DNA from: Cyanobium sp. AMD-g
Lineage (GTDB): Bacteria > Cyanobacteriota > Cyanobacteriia > PCC-6307 > Cyanobiaceae
Direction: 5' to 3'
Assembly (NCBI RefSeq): GCF_024346395.1
Contig: NZ_JAGQCW010000001.1
Span: 434,001-498,000, forward strand
Length of the DNA stretch: 64,000 bases
Made by a program: the position numbers and the translations under genes. Shown piece after piece: positions 17,191 to 26,482 of this stretch (its first letter is position 1; every line of letters begins with the position of its first letter). The notes under the pieces are model-generated. The model worked only from the letters and a program-made list of their open reading frames with translations, was not told where the DNA came from and searched no databases.

Positions 17191-18174
17191 ATGCCTTTCC
17201 CAACCAGTACGGCCCTGCGTCTGGGCGCCTGGGCAGCGGGCGCCGTCGCCACGGCCTCGTTCCTGGCGGGGGCGTCACTGCCCCTTGATGCAGCCCCCCA
17301 GCCCCCGCCGCTGCAGGGCACCACCTGGAAGCTGGTGGGGATCCAGTCGATGGATGACGCCCAGGGCCTGAGGCGTCCGGCGGACCCCTCCCGCTACACC
17401 CTCTCGCTCCAGACCGATGGCCGGGCCGTGCTGCAGCTCGACTGCAATCGCGCCACGGGCAGCTGGCAGGTGGAGCCCAGCGCGGACCCCGGCAACGGCG
17501 GCTTCCGCTTCGGACCCCTGAACTCCACCAAGGCCCTGTGCCCGGAACCCAGCCTGGGGGGACTCCTGGCCCGCCAGCTTCCCTACGTGCGGGGCTACCT
17601 GCTGCGGGACGGCCGGCTGAACCTGAGCCTGCTGGCCGATGGCGGCATCCTCATCTGGGAACCGAGCGCCGGCGCCGGGCCCGGCTACAGCAACCGGCCC
17701 GATCCAGCACTGGAGGCGGCGATCCTGGCGGCCTCCCCCGACCTGCGCCGCACCGTGGGAAGCACCGCCGGAGGCATGGGGCGGATCAGCTATGTGCACG
17801 GCCGCACCGACCTCGATGGGGATGGCCGTCAGGACGTGCTCGTCTACCTGATGGGCCCCTACGTCTGCGGCACCGGTGGCTGCACGCTGCTGGTGTTCCG
17901 CCAGGAAGCCAGGGGCTACCGCCTCGTCTCCAGCTTCCCCACCAGCCGCCTGCCGGTGATCGTGCCGGCGGCGGGCCGCAGCCGCTGGCGGGATCTGTGG
18001 CGGATGCAGTCCGGCGGCGGCGCCCCGGCCACCTGGGTACGCGAGGTGTTCGACGGCCGGGGCTACCGCAGCAAGGAGCTCATCCCGGCGGCGGGCGGCC
18101 CCCCGGTGGGCACCGCCGTGCTGAGCGGCAATCCCTCCCTGGCAGAGGGGGCGCCGCTGCTGCCGCGCCCCTGA
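17191..18174 (+). CDS. META-domain secreted protein
   Basis: 327-residue protein with an N-terminal signal-like hydrophobic segment (LRLGAWAAGAVATASFLAG). Residues about 35-165 form a META/HslJ-like domain (GTTWKLVGIQSMDDAQG, LQLDCNRATGSW, ALCPEPSL). The C-terminal part contains TDLDGDGRQDVLVYLMGPYV and CGTGGCTLLVF, a module often attached to META domains in cyanobacteria. The activity is unknown; META proteins are linked to heat shock or envelope stress in other bacteria. The ATG at 17191 is used since it begins the hydrophobic leader. Confidence 0.75.
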   Translation: MPFPTSTALRLGAWAAGAVATASFLAGASLPLDAAPQPPPLQGTTWKLVGIQSMDDAQGLRRPADPSRYTLSLQTDGRAVLQLDCNRATGSWQVEPSADPGNGGFRFGPLNSTKALCPEPSLGGLLARQLPYVRGYLLRDGRLNLSLLADGGILIWEPSAGAGPGYSNRPDPALEAAILAASPDLRRTVGSTAGGMGRISYVHGRTDLDGDGRQDVLVYLMGPYVCGTGGCTLLVFRQEARGYRLVSSFPTSRLPVIVPAAGRSRWRDLWRMQSGGGAPATWVREVFDGRGYRSKELIPAAGGPPVGTAVLSGNPSLAEGAPLLPRP

Positions 18175-18201
18175 TCCATCCCGGCGGCCCTGGGCTGGCG
18201 C

Positions 18202-19242
18202 TCAGCCGTCATCAACCAGCCGCCAGTGCAGCACCTGGCCGGCATGGAAGGGCACCAGGGTGCTGCCATGCAGGCGCGGCGGCACCGTGTGGGGGTCCCG
18301 CACCAGGGTGATCGTCCCTTCGTTAAGGGGCAATCCGTAGAAGGCGGGGCCGTGCAGGCTGGCGAAGGCCTCCAGGCGATCCAGGGCCCCCTCCTGCTCG
18401 AACACCGCCGCGTAGCTCTCCAGGGCGAAAGGGGCGTTGTAGATGCCCGCGCAGCCGCAGGCGCTTTCCTTCGCCGAGCGGGGGTGGGGGGCCGAATCGG
18501 TGCCGAGGAAGAAGCAGGGCTCCCCCGAGGTGGCCGCCTGGCGCAGGGCCAGCCGGTGCCGTTCGCGCTTGGCCACCGGCAGGCAGTAGAAGTCGGGCCG
18601 CAGGCCGCCCTGGAACATGGCGTTGCGGTTGATGTGCAGGTGGTGGGGGGTGATGGTGGCGGCCAGGTTGGGGCCCGCCTGGCGCACGAAGGCGACGGAC
18701 TCGGCGGTGGTGATGTGCTCCAGCACCACCTTCAGGCCCGGATGCCGCGCCAACAGCGGCTCCAGGTGGCGTTCGATGAACACGGCTTCGCGATCGAAGA
18801 TGTCGATCTCCGCGTCCGTCACCTCGCCGTGGATCAGCAGGGGCATGCCGATCCGCTCCATCGCGGCCAGCACCGCCTCGATCCTGGCCAGGTCGGTGAC
18901 GCCGGCGGCGGCGTTGGTGGTGGCATGGGCCGGGTAGAGCTTGCAGGCGGTGAAGACGCCCTCGGCATGGCCGCGCTCGATCTCCGCCGGATCGATCGTG
19001 TCGGTGAGATAGGCCGTGAGCAGCGGGGTGAAGCGGCTGCCATCCGGCAGGGCGGCCCGGATCCGGGCGCCATAGGCCACGGCGGCCGCCACCGTGGTGA
19101 TCGGTGGGCTGAGATTCGGCATCACGATCGCCCGGGCGAACGAGCGGGCCGTGGCCGGCGCCACCAGCTCCAGCAGGGCACCGTCGCGCAGGTGCACGTG
19201 CCAGTCGTCGGGACGGCGCAGGCTCAGCCGGGAGGTCACCAT
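18202..19242 (-). CDS. pyrC: Dihydroorotase (class II)
   Basis: 346-residue zinc amidohydrolase that closes carbamoyl-aspartate to dihydroorotate in pyrimidine synthesis. The metal site is visible: [10 protein letters not shown] (His pair), FTACKLYPA with the carboxylated lysine, HGEVTD, LEHITT and [13 protein letters not shown]. Length is that of the PyrC type in E. coli. It is the last gene of a probable minus-strand run def - nucleobase permease - YqhA-like - pyrC, so pyrimidine synthesis and nucleobase uptake sit together. Confidence 0.94.
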   Translation of the reverse strand: MVTSRLSLRRPDDWHVHLRDGALLELVAPATARSFARAIVMPNLSPPITTVAAAVAYGARIRAALPDGSRFTPLLTAYLTDTIDPAEIERGHAEGVFTACKLYPAHATTNAAAGVTDLARIEAVLAAMERIGMPLLIHGEVTDAEIDIFDREAVFIERHLEPLLARHPGLKVVLEHITTAESVAFVRQAGPNLAATITPHHLHINRNAMFQGGLRPDFYCLPVAKRERHRLALRQAATSGEPCFFLGTDSAPHPRSAKESACGCAGIYNAPFALESYAAVFEQEGALDRLEAFASLHGPAFYGLPLNEGTITLVRDPHTVPPRLHGSTLVPFHAGQVLHWRLVDDG

Positions 19243-19280
19243 CGAGAGGCCTTGAGGAACCGGTTCATGGCACCCAGTCT

Positions 19281-19826
19281 CTAGAACTGCCGTTTGCCGC
19301 CGCTGCCCGTGACCAGGTAGCCGCTCAGGGACAGCAGCAGCACGCTCAGGCAGAAGAAGGCCAGGGAAGGGCCGTCATGGATCGGCAGGGTCAGCATCGC
19401 CTTGAAGGCCGACACGATCAGGGCCACCACCAGCACCTTGACCAGTTTCTCCTTCAGCTGGTCGAGGTCGCGGATGTCGAGCAGGCCACCGCCCCCCTGG
19501 TCGTTTTCCCGGGCCGCCTCGATTGGTGAGATCAGCAACTCATACACGCCATAGCCGAAGATCAGCAGGGCGATGCCGATCAGATAGAGATCGATCCCGG
19601 TCACGATCGCCCCCAGCAGTTCGGCCACGAAGGTCTTCTTGGTGTAGGCCCCATCTCCCAGGCTGACCAGCGCCTTGCCGATCTCGAGCGTGCCCAGCAC
19701 AAAAGCGACCACCGTGCTGACCAGGCTCATGACCACCGGCAGGATGGCGATCAACCGCAGGCGCCACAGAATCCGCTCGAAGCGATGCTCAAACCGCTTG
19801 AAGCGGCCCTTGGGCACGGAAGCCAT
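19281..19826 (-). CDS. YqhA family (UPF0114) membrane protein
   Basis: 181-residue membrane protein with three or four TM segments. [40 protein letters not shown] and [19 protein letters not shown] match the YqhA/UPF0114 family. The function is unknown. The ATG at 19826 gives the basic N-terminus [16 protein letters not shown]; an in-frame earlier start would lie in poor context. The gene is 38 bases upstream of pyrC on the same strand. Confidence 0.82.
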   Translation of the reverse strand: MASVPKGRFKRFEHRFERILWRLRLIAILPVVMSLVSTVVAFVLGTLEIGKALVSLGDGAYTKKTFVAELLGAIVTGIDLYLIGIALLIFGYGVYELLISPIEAARENDQGGGGLLDIRDLDQLKEKLVKVLVVALIVSAFKAMLTLPIHDGPSLAFFCLSVLLLSLSGYLVTGSGGKRQF

Positions 19827-19906
19827 GCGGCGCTGCTGCAATCGGCCAACCCTAGGCAGCGTTTCGGCTGCCCACATCCGTGCGTCACGGCGATGCCAGC
19901 TCCGGT

Positions 19907-21493
19907 TCAGCGCTGCGGCCGCCCCAGCAGGAACACCACCGCCATCGCCAGATAGCCCAGGGCCCAGGGGGTGCCGCTGCCCCAGCCGGGGTCCAGCACC
20001 GTGTCGGCCAGGGTGAAGCTCCAGGCATGGATCAGGCCCAGCCAGGAGGCGGCCGCCGCCACCAGGGCGCAGGCGGCGGCGGCACGGAAGCGCTGCTCGA
20101 TCACATAGACGAGCATCGCCGCCAGCAGCATCGCCGCCAGGATCTGTCCCTGCTCAAGGGCGAAGGCGCCGGCGGCCCACACATCCGCCTGTTGCAGCGG
20201 CGGCAGCAGTTGGGGACCGAAGGGATTCGCTGGGGTGCCGCTGCCGCCGGCCCGCAGCCCCGCCTTCAGCATCAGGGAGCCCCAGCCGGCCAGGCCCGGC
20301 AGCAGCCCCAGGGCGACGGCGGGGGCGTGGGCCGGCGGCGTGGCCTGGAAGGCCTGGGCCGCCATCACCAGGGCGATGTAGAGCACGATCGCCATGCCGG
20401 CCTCGATCGGTACCAGCTGGCCCACCACCCCGAACAGCCCCAGCAGACAGCCCAGGCCCATCACCAGCCCGTTGAGCCAGGAGTAGCCGATGCGGGCGCC
20501 CATGCCCTTCCAGCCCGGATGGCCGATGTAGATGGTGGTGGGGAAGCAGGAGCCCAGCAGGGCGGCGGCCACCGTGCCGATGCCGTTGATCAGCAGCGAA
20601 CTCTTCACCGGGTAGGCATCACCGGCCGCCTCGGCGCTCTCCAGGTTCTGCAGGGAGCCCAGCAGGTTGAACAGACCCATGGGTACGGTCACCCCCAGCC
20701 AGGGCAACAGCTCATCGCGGCCGGCCCAGAGGGCGCCCACCCGGGGCAAGGGAAGGTGCAGCCCGACCTGGGCCAGGTTGGTCTGCCAGGTGGGGCCATC
20801 CAGCCGCAGCAGGCCCGTGGCCGCGGCCAGGGCGATGCCCACCAGCACCGCCAGCACGCCTCCCGGCAGGGGCAGCCGGGCCTGGCCGAAGTAGGCCAGC
20901 AGGATCACGGCCAGAACGGCCAGCCCCACCACCGGGACGGCATAGGTGCGCAGCAGGAAACCCAGGCCGATGTACCCCAGGGCGATGCCGGCCAGGGTGG
21001 AGAGCAGGGCCGCCCGGGGCAGCCAGCGGCGCAGGGGGGCCACAAGGAAGGCGCCCCCCGCCTCGATCAGCCCCGAGCCGAGGCAGGCCAGCAGGCCGGC
21101 GCGCCAGGAGAGCAGCGAAGCGGCCTGGGGATCCAGGCCCTGGCCGGTGGCCGCCAGCTTCACCGGCAGCATCACCAGGAACACATAGGCGAACAGGCTG
21201 ACCGTGTTGATGCCATAGGGCAGGGCGGTGCGGTCGTCGCGCCCTTCACGCCGGCCCAGGCGGTGGGCCTGGACGGCATAGGCCACGTTGCCCACCACCA
21301 GGCTGATGCCCGTGGCCGGCAGGATCGTGCCGAAGATCAGGCCATCGGGATACCCCAGCACGCCGCGGCAGAGGGCCACGATCAGCAGGATCTGGATCAG
21401 GTTGTCGAGCCCGAGGCCCAGGAAGCCGTCCAGGTCGCCGCGCACCCACCAGCGGGGGGTCGGCTGCGGGACAGGTGCGGTGAGCTCAGCCAC
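19907..21493 (-). CDS. NCS2-like xanthine/uracil permease
   Basis: 528-residue membrane transporter with about 12 hydrophobic segments, resembling xanthine/uracil permeases: PYGINTVSLFAYVFLVMLPV, GLIEAGGAFLVAPLRRW and ALLGSCFPTTIYIGHPGWKG. It should import a nucleobase across the inner membrane; the substrate cannot be read from sequence. The GTG at 21493 is chosen because it overlaps the def stop by 8 bases and gives VAELTAPVPQ directly before the first conserved segment. The nearby pyrC gene fits a pyrimidine link. Confidence 0.8.
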   Translation of the reverse strand: MAELTAPVPQPTPRWWVRGDLDGFLGLGLDNLIQILLIVALCRGVLGYPDGLIFGTILPATGISLVVGNVAYAVQAHRLGRREGRDDRTALPYGINTVSLFAYVFLVMLPVKLAATGQGLDPQAASLLSWRAGLLACLGSGLIEAGGAFLVAPLRRWLPRAALLSTLAGIALGYIGLGFLLRTYAVPVVGLAVLAVILLAYFGQARLPLPGGVLAVLVGIALAAATGLLRLDGPTWQTNLAQVGLHLPLPRVGALWAGRDELLPWLGVTVPMGLFNLLGSLQNLESAEAAGDAYPVKSSLLINGIGTVAAALLGSCFPTTIYIGHPGWKGMGARIGYSWLNGLVMGLGCLLGLFGVVGQLVPIEAGMAIVLYIALVMAAQAFQATPPAHAPAVALGLLPGLAGWGSLMLKAGLRAGGSGTPANPFGPQLLPPLQQADVWAAGAFALEQGQILAAMLLAAMLVYVIEQRFRAAAACALVAAAASWLGLIHAWSFTLADTVLDPGWGSGTPWALGYLAMAVVFLLGRPQR

Positions 21494-21980
21494 GGGGCAG
21501 CCCCGCCGGCACCCGATCCGGGAACAGAACCCCATCAAGGTGGTCGCACTCGTGCTGCACCACCCGGGCATGGAAGCCCTCCACCTGTCGCTCGAACGCC
21601 CGCCCCCAGCCGTCAAATCCCCGGTAGTGCAGGCGGCTCCAGCGCGGCACCCGGGCGCGCCAGAGCGGCACGCTGAGGCAGCCCTCCCAGGCGTCGTCGT
21701 CCAGGTCGTCGCCGAGGGGCGTGAGCACGGGATTGATCAGCACCGTCTCCGGAATGGGGGGCGCCTCCGGGTAGCGGGGGTTGTGGGTGATGCCGAAGAT
21801 CACCACCCGCAGGGGCACCCCGATCTGGGGGGCCGCCAGGCCCGCCCCATGGCTGGCGGCCATGGTGTCGCGCAGGTCATCGAGCAGGGCCGGCAGGGCG
21901 GGGTCATCGAAGCGTTCCACCGGCGCACTCACCTGCCGCAGGCGGGGATCTCCGATGGTGAGCACATCACGGACGGCCAT
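21486..21980 (-). CDS. def: Peptide deformylase
   Basis: 164-residue metallo-enzyme that removes formyl groups from nascent proteins. All three motifs are present: GAGLAAPQIG, EGCLSVP (metal Cys) and QHECDHLDG (two metal His plus catalytic Glu). ATG at 21980 gives MAVRDVLTIGDPRLRQVS, the usual N-terminus. It is divergent from the formyltransferase-like gene, with 85 bases between starts, and overlaps the permease start by 8 bases. Confidence 0.93.
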   Translation of the reverse strand: MAVRDVLTIGDPRLRQVSAPVERFDDPALPALLDDLRDTMAASHGAGLAAPQIGVPLRVVIFGITHNPRYPEAPPIPETVLINPVLTPLGDDLDDDAWEGCLSVPLWRARVPRWSRLHYRGFDGWGRAFERQVEGFHARVVQHECDHLDGVLFPDRVPAGLPRG

Positions 21981-22065
21981 GGGCGCCTCAGGATCGGTCC
22001 CACTGTGCCGCCTTCCGGCCGTCCCGTCCGTACCATCCGCAGATGACGCTGCGATCGGCGGTTCC

Positions 22066-22938
22066 ATGGCCGTGAGCTCCCTGCGGGTGGCCGTGCTCTG
22101 CTGCGACGGCCTCTACCAGCGCCACCTGGTGCGGCGGGCGGCCGAGGACTTCACCCTGGTGGGCGTGGTGCTGCAGGTGTCGCCACCGGCGAGCCGCAGC
22201 TGGCCGGCCCGGCTGGCGAAGTACCGCCGCCCCCTGCGGCTGCTGCGCCAGCTGATCGCCCGGGTGCTGCTGCGGCCCCACGACCGCCGCGGCGCCGCCC
22301 TGCAGCGGCAGCTGTTCCACCACAACGGCGCCCCGCCCGAGCAGCCGGAGGGGGTGCCCGTGCTGGTCACGTCGGCCATCAACGAGGAGCGCACCGCCGA
22401 CTTTCTGCGCCAGGTGGCCCCGGACATCGTCCTGGTGAACGGCACCCAGTTGCTGCGGGCGCCGGTGCTGGAGCTGATCCCCGCCATCCGCCACGGCCTC
22501 ATCAACCTGCACACCGGGATGTCGCCCTATTCCCGCGGCGCCAACTGCAACCTTTACATGCTCCTGGAGGGGCATCCGGAGCTGGTGGGGGTCACGGTGC
22601 ACCACATCGACCCCGGCATCGACAGCGGTGACATCATCTTGTCGGCCCACGTGCCGATGCAGCCCGACGACGACGTCGAGACCATCGAGGTGCGCAGCTT
22701 CCAGGTGGGCATCGAGCTGCTGATCGAGGCGGCCCGTCGGCTTGAGGCCGGCACCGCGCCGCGGGTGCCCCAGTGGGAGAAGGGCAAGCTGTTCCTCAGG
22801 CGTACCGGCTACGTCTACGAGCCCTGGCAGCGGCTGATGGCCAACCGCCGCATCGCCCGGGGCCTGGTGCGCGACTACCTGGCCGACCAGGCGCGCCGCG
22901 ACGGGGCCGTGCGGGTGGTGCGGGGAGGGCAGCCATGA
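22066..22938 (+). CDS. Formyltransferase-fold protein
   Basis: 290-residue protein with the formyl-transferase catalytic triad in context: INLHTGMSPYSRGANCN (Asn and His) and HHIDPGIDSGDII (Asp). It differs from PurN and Fmt by its N-terminus (SLRVAVLCCDGLYQRHL) and its basic C-terminal tail, and is closer to uncharacterised sugar- or methionyl-type formyltransferases. The stop overlaps the start of a NodB deacetylase gene by 4 bases, which favours a glycan or lipid-linked amino sugar as substrate. The substrate is not established. ATG at 22066 is used. Confidence 0.8.
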   Translation: MAVSSLRVAVLCCDGLYQRHLVRRAAEDFTLVGVVLQVSPPASRSWPARLAKYRRPLRLLRQLIARVLLRPHDRRGAALQRQLFHHNGAPPEQPEGVPVLVTSAINEERTADFLRQVAPDIVLVNGTQLLRAPVLELIPAIRHGLINLHTGMSPYSRGANCNLYMLLEGHPELVGVTVHHIDPGIDSGDIILSAHVPMQPDDDVETIEVRSFQVGIELLIEAARRLEAGTAPRVPQWEKGKLFLRRTGYVYEPWQRLMANRRIARGLVRDYLADQARRDGAVRVVRGGQP

Positions 22939-23942
22939 GCCGCCTGGGGCGGGCCGCCAACCGGGCGGCGGACCTGCTGTTCCTGCCGCCGCTGGATCGC
23001 CTCTGGCGCCGGCGCCTGCGGGGGAAGGTGCTGTGTCTGCTTTATCACCGGGTCGACCAGCCGGGCCGTGTGCCCTTCCTGGACCGCTTCGGGGTGCCGC
23101 CGATTCCCCCCGCCGCGCTGGCCGCAGAACTGGGCTTTCTCCAGCGCCGCGGCGCCCGCTTCCTCACCTACGCCGATCTGTGGGCGGGCCGCTTCCCCTC
23201 CCCCGGGGAGTTCGCCGTGATCGTCAGCTTCGATGACGGCCTGCGCTGCAACTACGAGGAGGGGCTTGAGGTGCTGCAGAGCCTCGGCATCCCCGCCGTG
23301 TTCTTCCAGTCCTCCGGGATGCTCGCCGGCGGGGAGCTGGTCTGGGAGCACGCCCTCTACTGGTACGGAGCCCATCCCACCCTGGCCCCCCGGCTGGCGC
23401 AGCTGGCCCGCCAACGGCTGGAACTGCCGGCCGACCTGGAGGGGGCGGCCCTGATCGCCCGGCTACGGGACGGCACCCCCGTGGCTCAGGTGCGGGAGCT
23501 GCTGGCGGAGCTGGCGGAGCGCTGGGGCACGGCCGGCGCACTGGCGGAGGTGGCCGATCGCCTCTACCCCAGCGAGGCCCACCTGCGCCGGGCCCGGGAC
23601 GCCGGCCACGAGGTGGGCAGCCACGGCCACCACCACGTGCCCCGCTGCAACATCAGCCCGGCGGAGTTCGAGCAGGAACTGGTCCGATCCAGCGCCGTGC
23701 TGGCCCAAGTGCTGGGGGAGGCGCCCCAGTCGTTCTCCTACCCCTTCAACAGCCATCTGCCCGGCGACGCCCGGATCTGCGGCCGCCATTTCCGCCAGGT
23801 GGCCACGGTCGATGGGGCCTTGCTCACCCCGTCGACGCCGGCCCTGGCCCTGCCCCGCTTCACCTGGCCGGGTCCCCACGCCAACCGGCTGCGCCGCCGC
23901 CGCTGGCTCTGGACCGGAACACTGGCCTGGCCCGGGAGATAG
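22935..23942 (+). CDS. Polysaccharide deacetylase (NodB-type)
   Basis: 335-residue carbohydrate esterase family 4 protein. CLLYHRVDQPG near residue 35 is followed by the metal and catalytic motif VSFDDGLR, the two-histidine motif SHGHHHVPRCN and SYPFNSHLPGD. A helical insertion (about residues 145-205) separates the motifs, as in several undecaprenyl- or lipid-linked sugar deacetylases. There is no clear signal peptide, so the site of action is uncertain. Translational coupling to the formyltransferase-like gene suggests the two act on one substrate. Confidence 0.85.
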   Translation: MSRLGRAANRAADLLFLPPLDRLWRRRLRGKVLCLLYHRVDQPGRVPFLDRFGVPPIPPAALAAELGFLQRRGARFLTYADLWAGRFPSPGEFAVIVSFDDGLRCNYEEGLEVLQSLGIPAVFFQSSGMLAGGELVWEHALYWYGAHPTLAPRLAQLARQRLELPADLEGAALIARLRDGTPVAQVRELLAELAERWGTAGALAEVADRLYPSEAHLRRARDAGHEVGSHGHHHVPRCNISPAEFEQELVRSSAVLAQVLGEAPQSFSYPFNSHLPGDARICGRHFRQVATVDGALLTPSTPALALPRFTWPGPHANRLRRRRWLWTGTLAWPGR

Positions 23943-23966
23943 GGTCTGGTTTCCTTCCTCGCTGCG

Positions 23967-24632
23967 ATGGCCTGGCCCCTGGCCATGTTCGACGGGACCA
24001 TCAGCCTCACCCGCCTGGAATCCCTCCTCCACGACTGGGGGTACTGGGTGGTGTTCGGCGCCATGCTGCTGGAGAACGCCGGCGTGCCCCTGCCCGGCGA
24101 GACGGTCACCCTGCTTGCGGGCTACGCGGCGGGCAGCGGCCAGCTGCAGGTGCTTGGGGTGATGGGGGCGGCGGCCGGCGGGGCGATCCTGGGGGACAAC
24201 ATCGGCTATTGGGTGGGGCGCCGGGCGGGCTGGGGGCTGCTGCTGCGGGCGGGACGGCTGCTGGGCCGCAATCCGGAGCAGATGGAGGCCCTGCGGGAAC
24301 GGTTCCTGCGCCACGCCGGCAAGTCGGTGCTGCTGGGGAGGTTCGTGGCGGTGCTGCGGGTGCTGGCCGGCCCGATCGCCGGGGCGGTGCGCATGCCCTA
24401 CCGCCGCTTCCTGCTGTTCAACATGCTCGGGGCCGTGCTGTGGGCCTCGACGATGGTGGGGCTGGCCTGGCTCGGCGGGAGCTGGATCCCCTTTGATCAG
24501 ATGGTGAAGGGCGTCGTCGAGTTCGGGCTCGGCGCCCTGGTGCTGCTGGTGATCGTGCTGGTGGTGCCGAAGCTGGTGGCCCGCTTCGAGGAGGCCCAGC
24601 TGGAACAGGAGGCCAAGGATCCCCCCGCCTGA
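23967..24632 (+). CDS. DedA family membrane protein
   Basis: 221-residue DedA protein. NAGVPLPGETVTLLAGYAAG, GDNIGYWVGRRAG, HAGKSVLLGRFVAVLRVLAG and FLLFNMLGAVLWASTM cover the two re-entrant hairpins and conserved Arg/Gly positions. DedA members include UptA, which returns undecaprenyl phosphate across the membrane, and others that scramble lipids. The gene starts 24 bases after the deacetylase gene. A role in lipid-carrier recycling for the upstream enzymes is an inference from this placement. Confidence 0.88.
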   Translation: MAWPLAMFDGTISLTRLESLLHDWGYWVVFGAMLLENAGVPLPGETVTLLAGYAAGSGQLQVLGVMGAAAGGAILGDNIGYWVGRRAGWGLLLRAGRLLGRNPEQMEALRERFLRHAGKSVLLGRFVAVLRVLAGPIAGAVRMPYRRFLLFNMLGAVLWASTMVGLAWLGGSWIPFDQMVKGVVEFGLGALVLLVIVLVVPKLVARFEEAQLEQEAKDPPA

Positions 24633-24653
24633 ACGACCCGGGTCGGCGGCCGC

Positions 24654-26474
24654 CTACAGGCCGAAGTGGCGGCAGATCAGCCACGGCACCACCAGGGCCA
24701 GCCCGATGGAGAGGGGGGCCCCGTAGCGGGCCATGTCGAGGAAGCGGTAGCGGCCAGGGCCAAACACCATCAGGTTGGTCTGGTAGCCGATCGGGGTGAG
24801 GAAGCTCTGGCTGGCGGCGAAGGTGATCGCGAAGATGAAGGCCATCGGTGGCATCGCCAGCCCCTTGGCCAGTTCGGTGGCGATCGGGATCAGCAGAACC
24901 ACGGTGGTGCCGTTGCTGAGCGCCTCGGTGAACAGCTGACCCAGCACGAACACCACCAGCAGAACGCCATAGGCCGGCCAGTCCTTGAGGGAGTGCAGAA
25001 GATCAGTGGCCAGGGCCTCCGCCAGGCCGGTCTTCTGCATCGCCACGCTGAAGCAGGAGAGGGAGCCCAGCAGCAGGATCACGTCCCAGCGAACGGAGCG
25101 CAGCAGCTCCCCGGAGCGCAGGCAGCCCGTGGCCACCATCGCCACCATCGCCAGCAGCACCGAGGCCATCAATGGAAGGATCTTGAGCATCGGCAGCAGG
25201 ATCATCAATGCCGCGATCCCCATGGCGATGAACTTGCGATCGGTGGTGGGCAGGTCCTTCTCGAGCTCATCGAGCAGCACGAGGTCGTTGTTGGCCTGCA
25301 TGCCGCGGATGGCATCCACCGGGGCCTGCAGCAGCAGCACGTCGCCGGCCTGCAGCACCACCCGTCCCAGCAGCTCGCGCAGCACCTGGTTGCCCCGCCG
25401 CACCGCCAGCAGGGTGGCGTTGTAGCGCTGGCGAAAGCGCATGTCCCGCACACTCGCCCCGGCCAGGGTGGAACCGTTGGGCAGCAGCACCTCCACCACC
25501 CGCTGGGGGGAGGTCGTCTCGCCGGCCAGCTCGCGCAGATCCTCCTCCTGCTCGCCGATCGGGGCGAGGGTGACGGTGTGCTCCTGCTGGAGACGCAGCA
25601 GGTTGTCGCGGTTGCAGCGCAGCAGCAGCCGGTCACCGGCCTGAAGGGGCAGGTCGGCAAGTGGGGCGGTGAAGCTGTCCTGGCCCCGGTGCAGCTCCAG
25701 CACATCCACGTCGAAGCGCCGCTGCAGGCGGCTGTTGTGCAGCGACTGGCCAATCAGCTCGGACTGCTCCGGGATCAGCACATCGGTGAGGTAACCGTCA
25801 CGGGCGAGGCCGCCGAGCAGGTCCTCATCGCCCTGGCCGCGGTCGGGCAGCAGCCGATCGGAGACGACCAGCATGTACAGCCCCCCCAGCAGCCACACAG
25901 GGATGCCGATGGCCGTGAAGCTGAACAGCTCCAGGGAACCGAAGCCCAGCTGGCGGCTCACATCGCTGGCCAGCAGGTTGGTGGAGGTGCCGAGCAGGGA
26001 GATGGTGCCGCCCAGCACGGTGGCGAACGACAGGGGCAGCAGCACCTTTGAGGGGGAAACGCCACGCCGGTGGCACCAGCCCTCGATCACCGGCAGCAGG
26101 GTGGCCACGATCGGGGTGTTGGGGATGAAGCCCGAGATCGGGGCCACCACCCCCACCATCAGGGCGATCATGCGCTTGGGACTGCGCACGGCGTCGGATC
26201 CGATCAGGGCCCGCAACCGATCCAGGCCGCCACTGCGAAACAGGCCGGCGGAAACGGCGAACAGGCCCATCAGGGTGATCAGGGCGGGGCTGCCGAAACC
26301 CTGCACCGCCTCATCCGGCTTGAGCACCTGGAAGCTGACCAGCAGGGCGGCCGCCAGCAGGCCGGTGACTTCCGGGGCGAGCCAACCGGTGACGAACAGC
26401 ACCATCGCCCCGACGAACACCGCCAGGGTGATGAGGCCTTCCGGCGTGGCGGCGACCGTGAAGAACGCTGGCAT
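24654..26474 (-). CDS. SLC13/DASS-type anion symporter with two RCK_C domains
   Basis: 606-residue transporter. The N-terminal half is DASS-like (LKPDEAVQGFGSPALITLMG, GFIPNTPIVATLLPVI, LGGTISLLGTSTNLLAS). Two RCK_C (TrkA-C) modules follow at about residues 215-375 (VLIPEQSELIGQSL; VLLPNGSTLAGASV), then the second membrane half with LSNGTTVVLLIPIATELA. Such SLT-type proteins carry sulfate or other anions with Na+. RCK_C domains bind small ligands that gate transport. ATG at 26474 lies 8 bases after the KimA-like stop, so the pair is probably one transcript. Confidence 0.82.
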   Translation of the reverse strand: MPAFFTVAATPEGLITLAVFVGAMVLFVTGWLAPEVTGLLAAALLVSFQVLKPDEAVQGFGSPALITLMGLFAVSAGLFRSGGLDRLRALIGSDAVRSPKRMIALMVGVVAPISGFIPNTPIVATLLPVIEGWCHRRGVSPSKVLLPLSFATVLGGTISLLGTSTNLLASDVSRQLGFGSLELFSFTAIGIPVWLLGGLYMLVVSDRLLPDRGQGDEDLLGGLARDGYLTDVLIPEQSELIGQSLHNSRLQRRFDVDVLELHRGQDSFTAPLADLPLQAGDRLLLRCNRDNLLRLQQEHTVTLAPIGEQEEDLRELAGETTSPQRVVEVLLPNGSTLAGASVRDMRFRQRYNATLLAVRRGNQVLRELLGRVVLQAGDVLLLQAPVDAIRGMQANNDLVLLDELEKDLPTTDRKFIAMGIAALMILLPMLKILPLMASVLLAMVAMVATGCLRSGELLRSVRWDVILLLGSLSCFSVAMQKTGLAEALATDLLHSLKDWPAYGVLLVVFVLGQLFTEALSNGTTVVLLIPIATELAKGLAMPPMAFIFAITFAASQSFLTPIGYQTNLMVFGPGRYRFLDMARYGAPLSIGLALVVPWLICRHFGL

Positions 26475-26482
26475 CGGGCCGT

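Noticed and set aside
19880-21676. A 598-codon plus-strand frame over the nucleobase permease gene
   Set aside because: Gln/His/Gly-rich antisense product; the permease on the minus strand has clear membrane segments and motifs. The same holds for 24666-26051 and 32604-34619.
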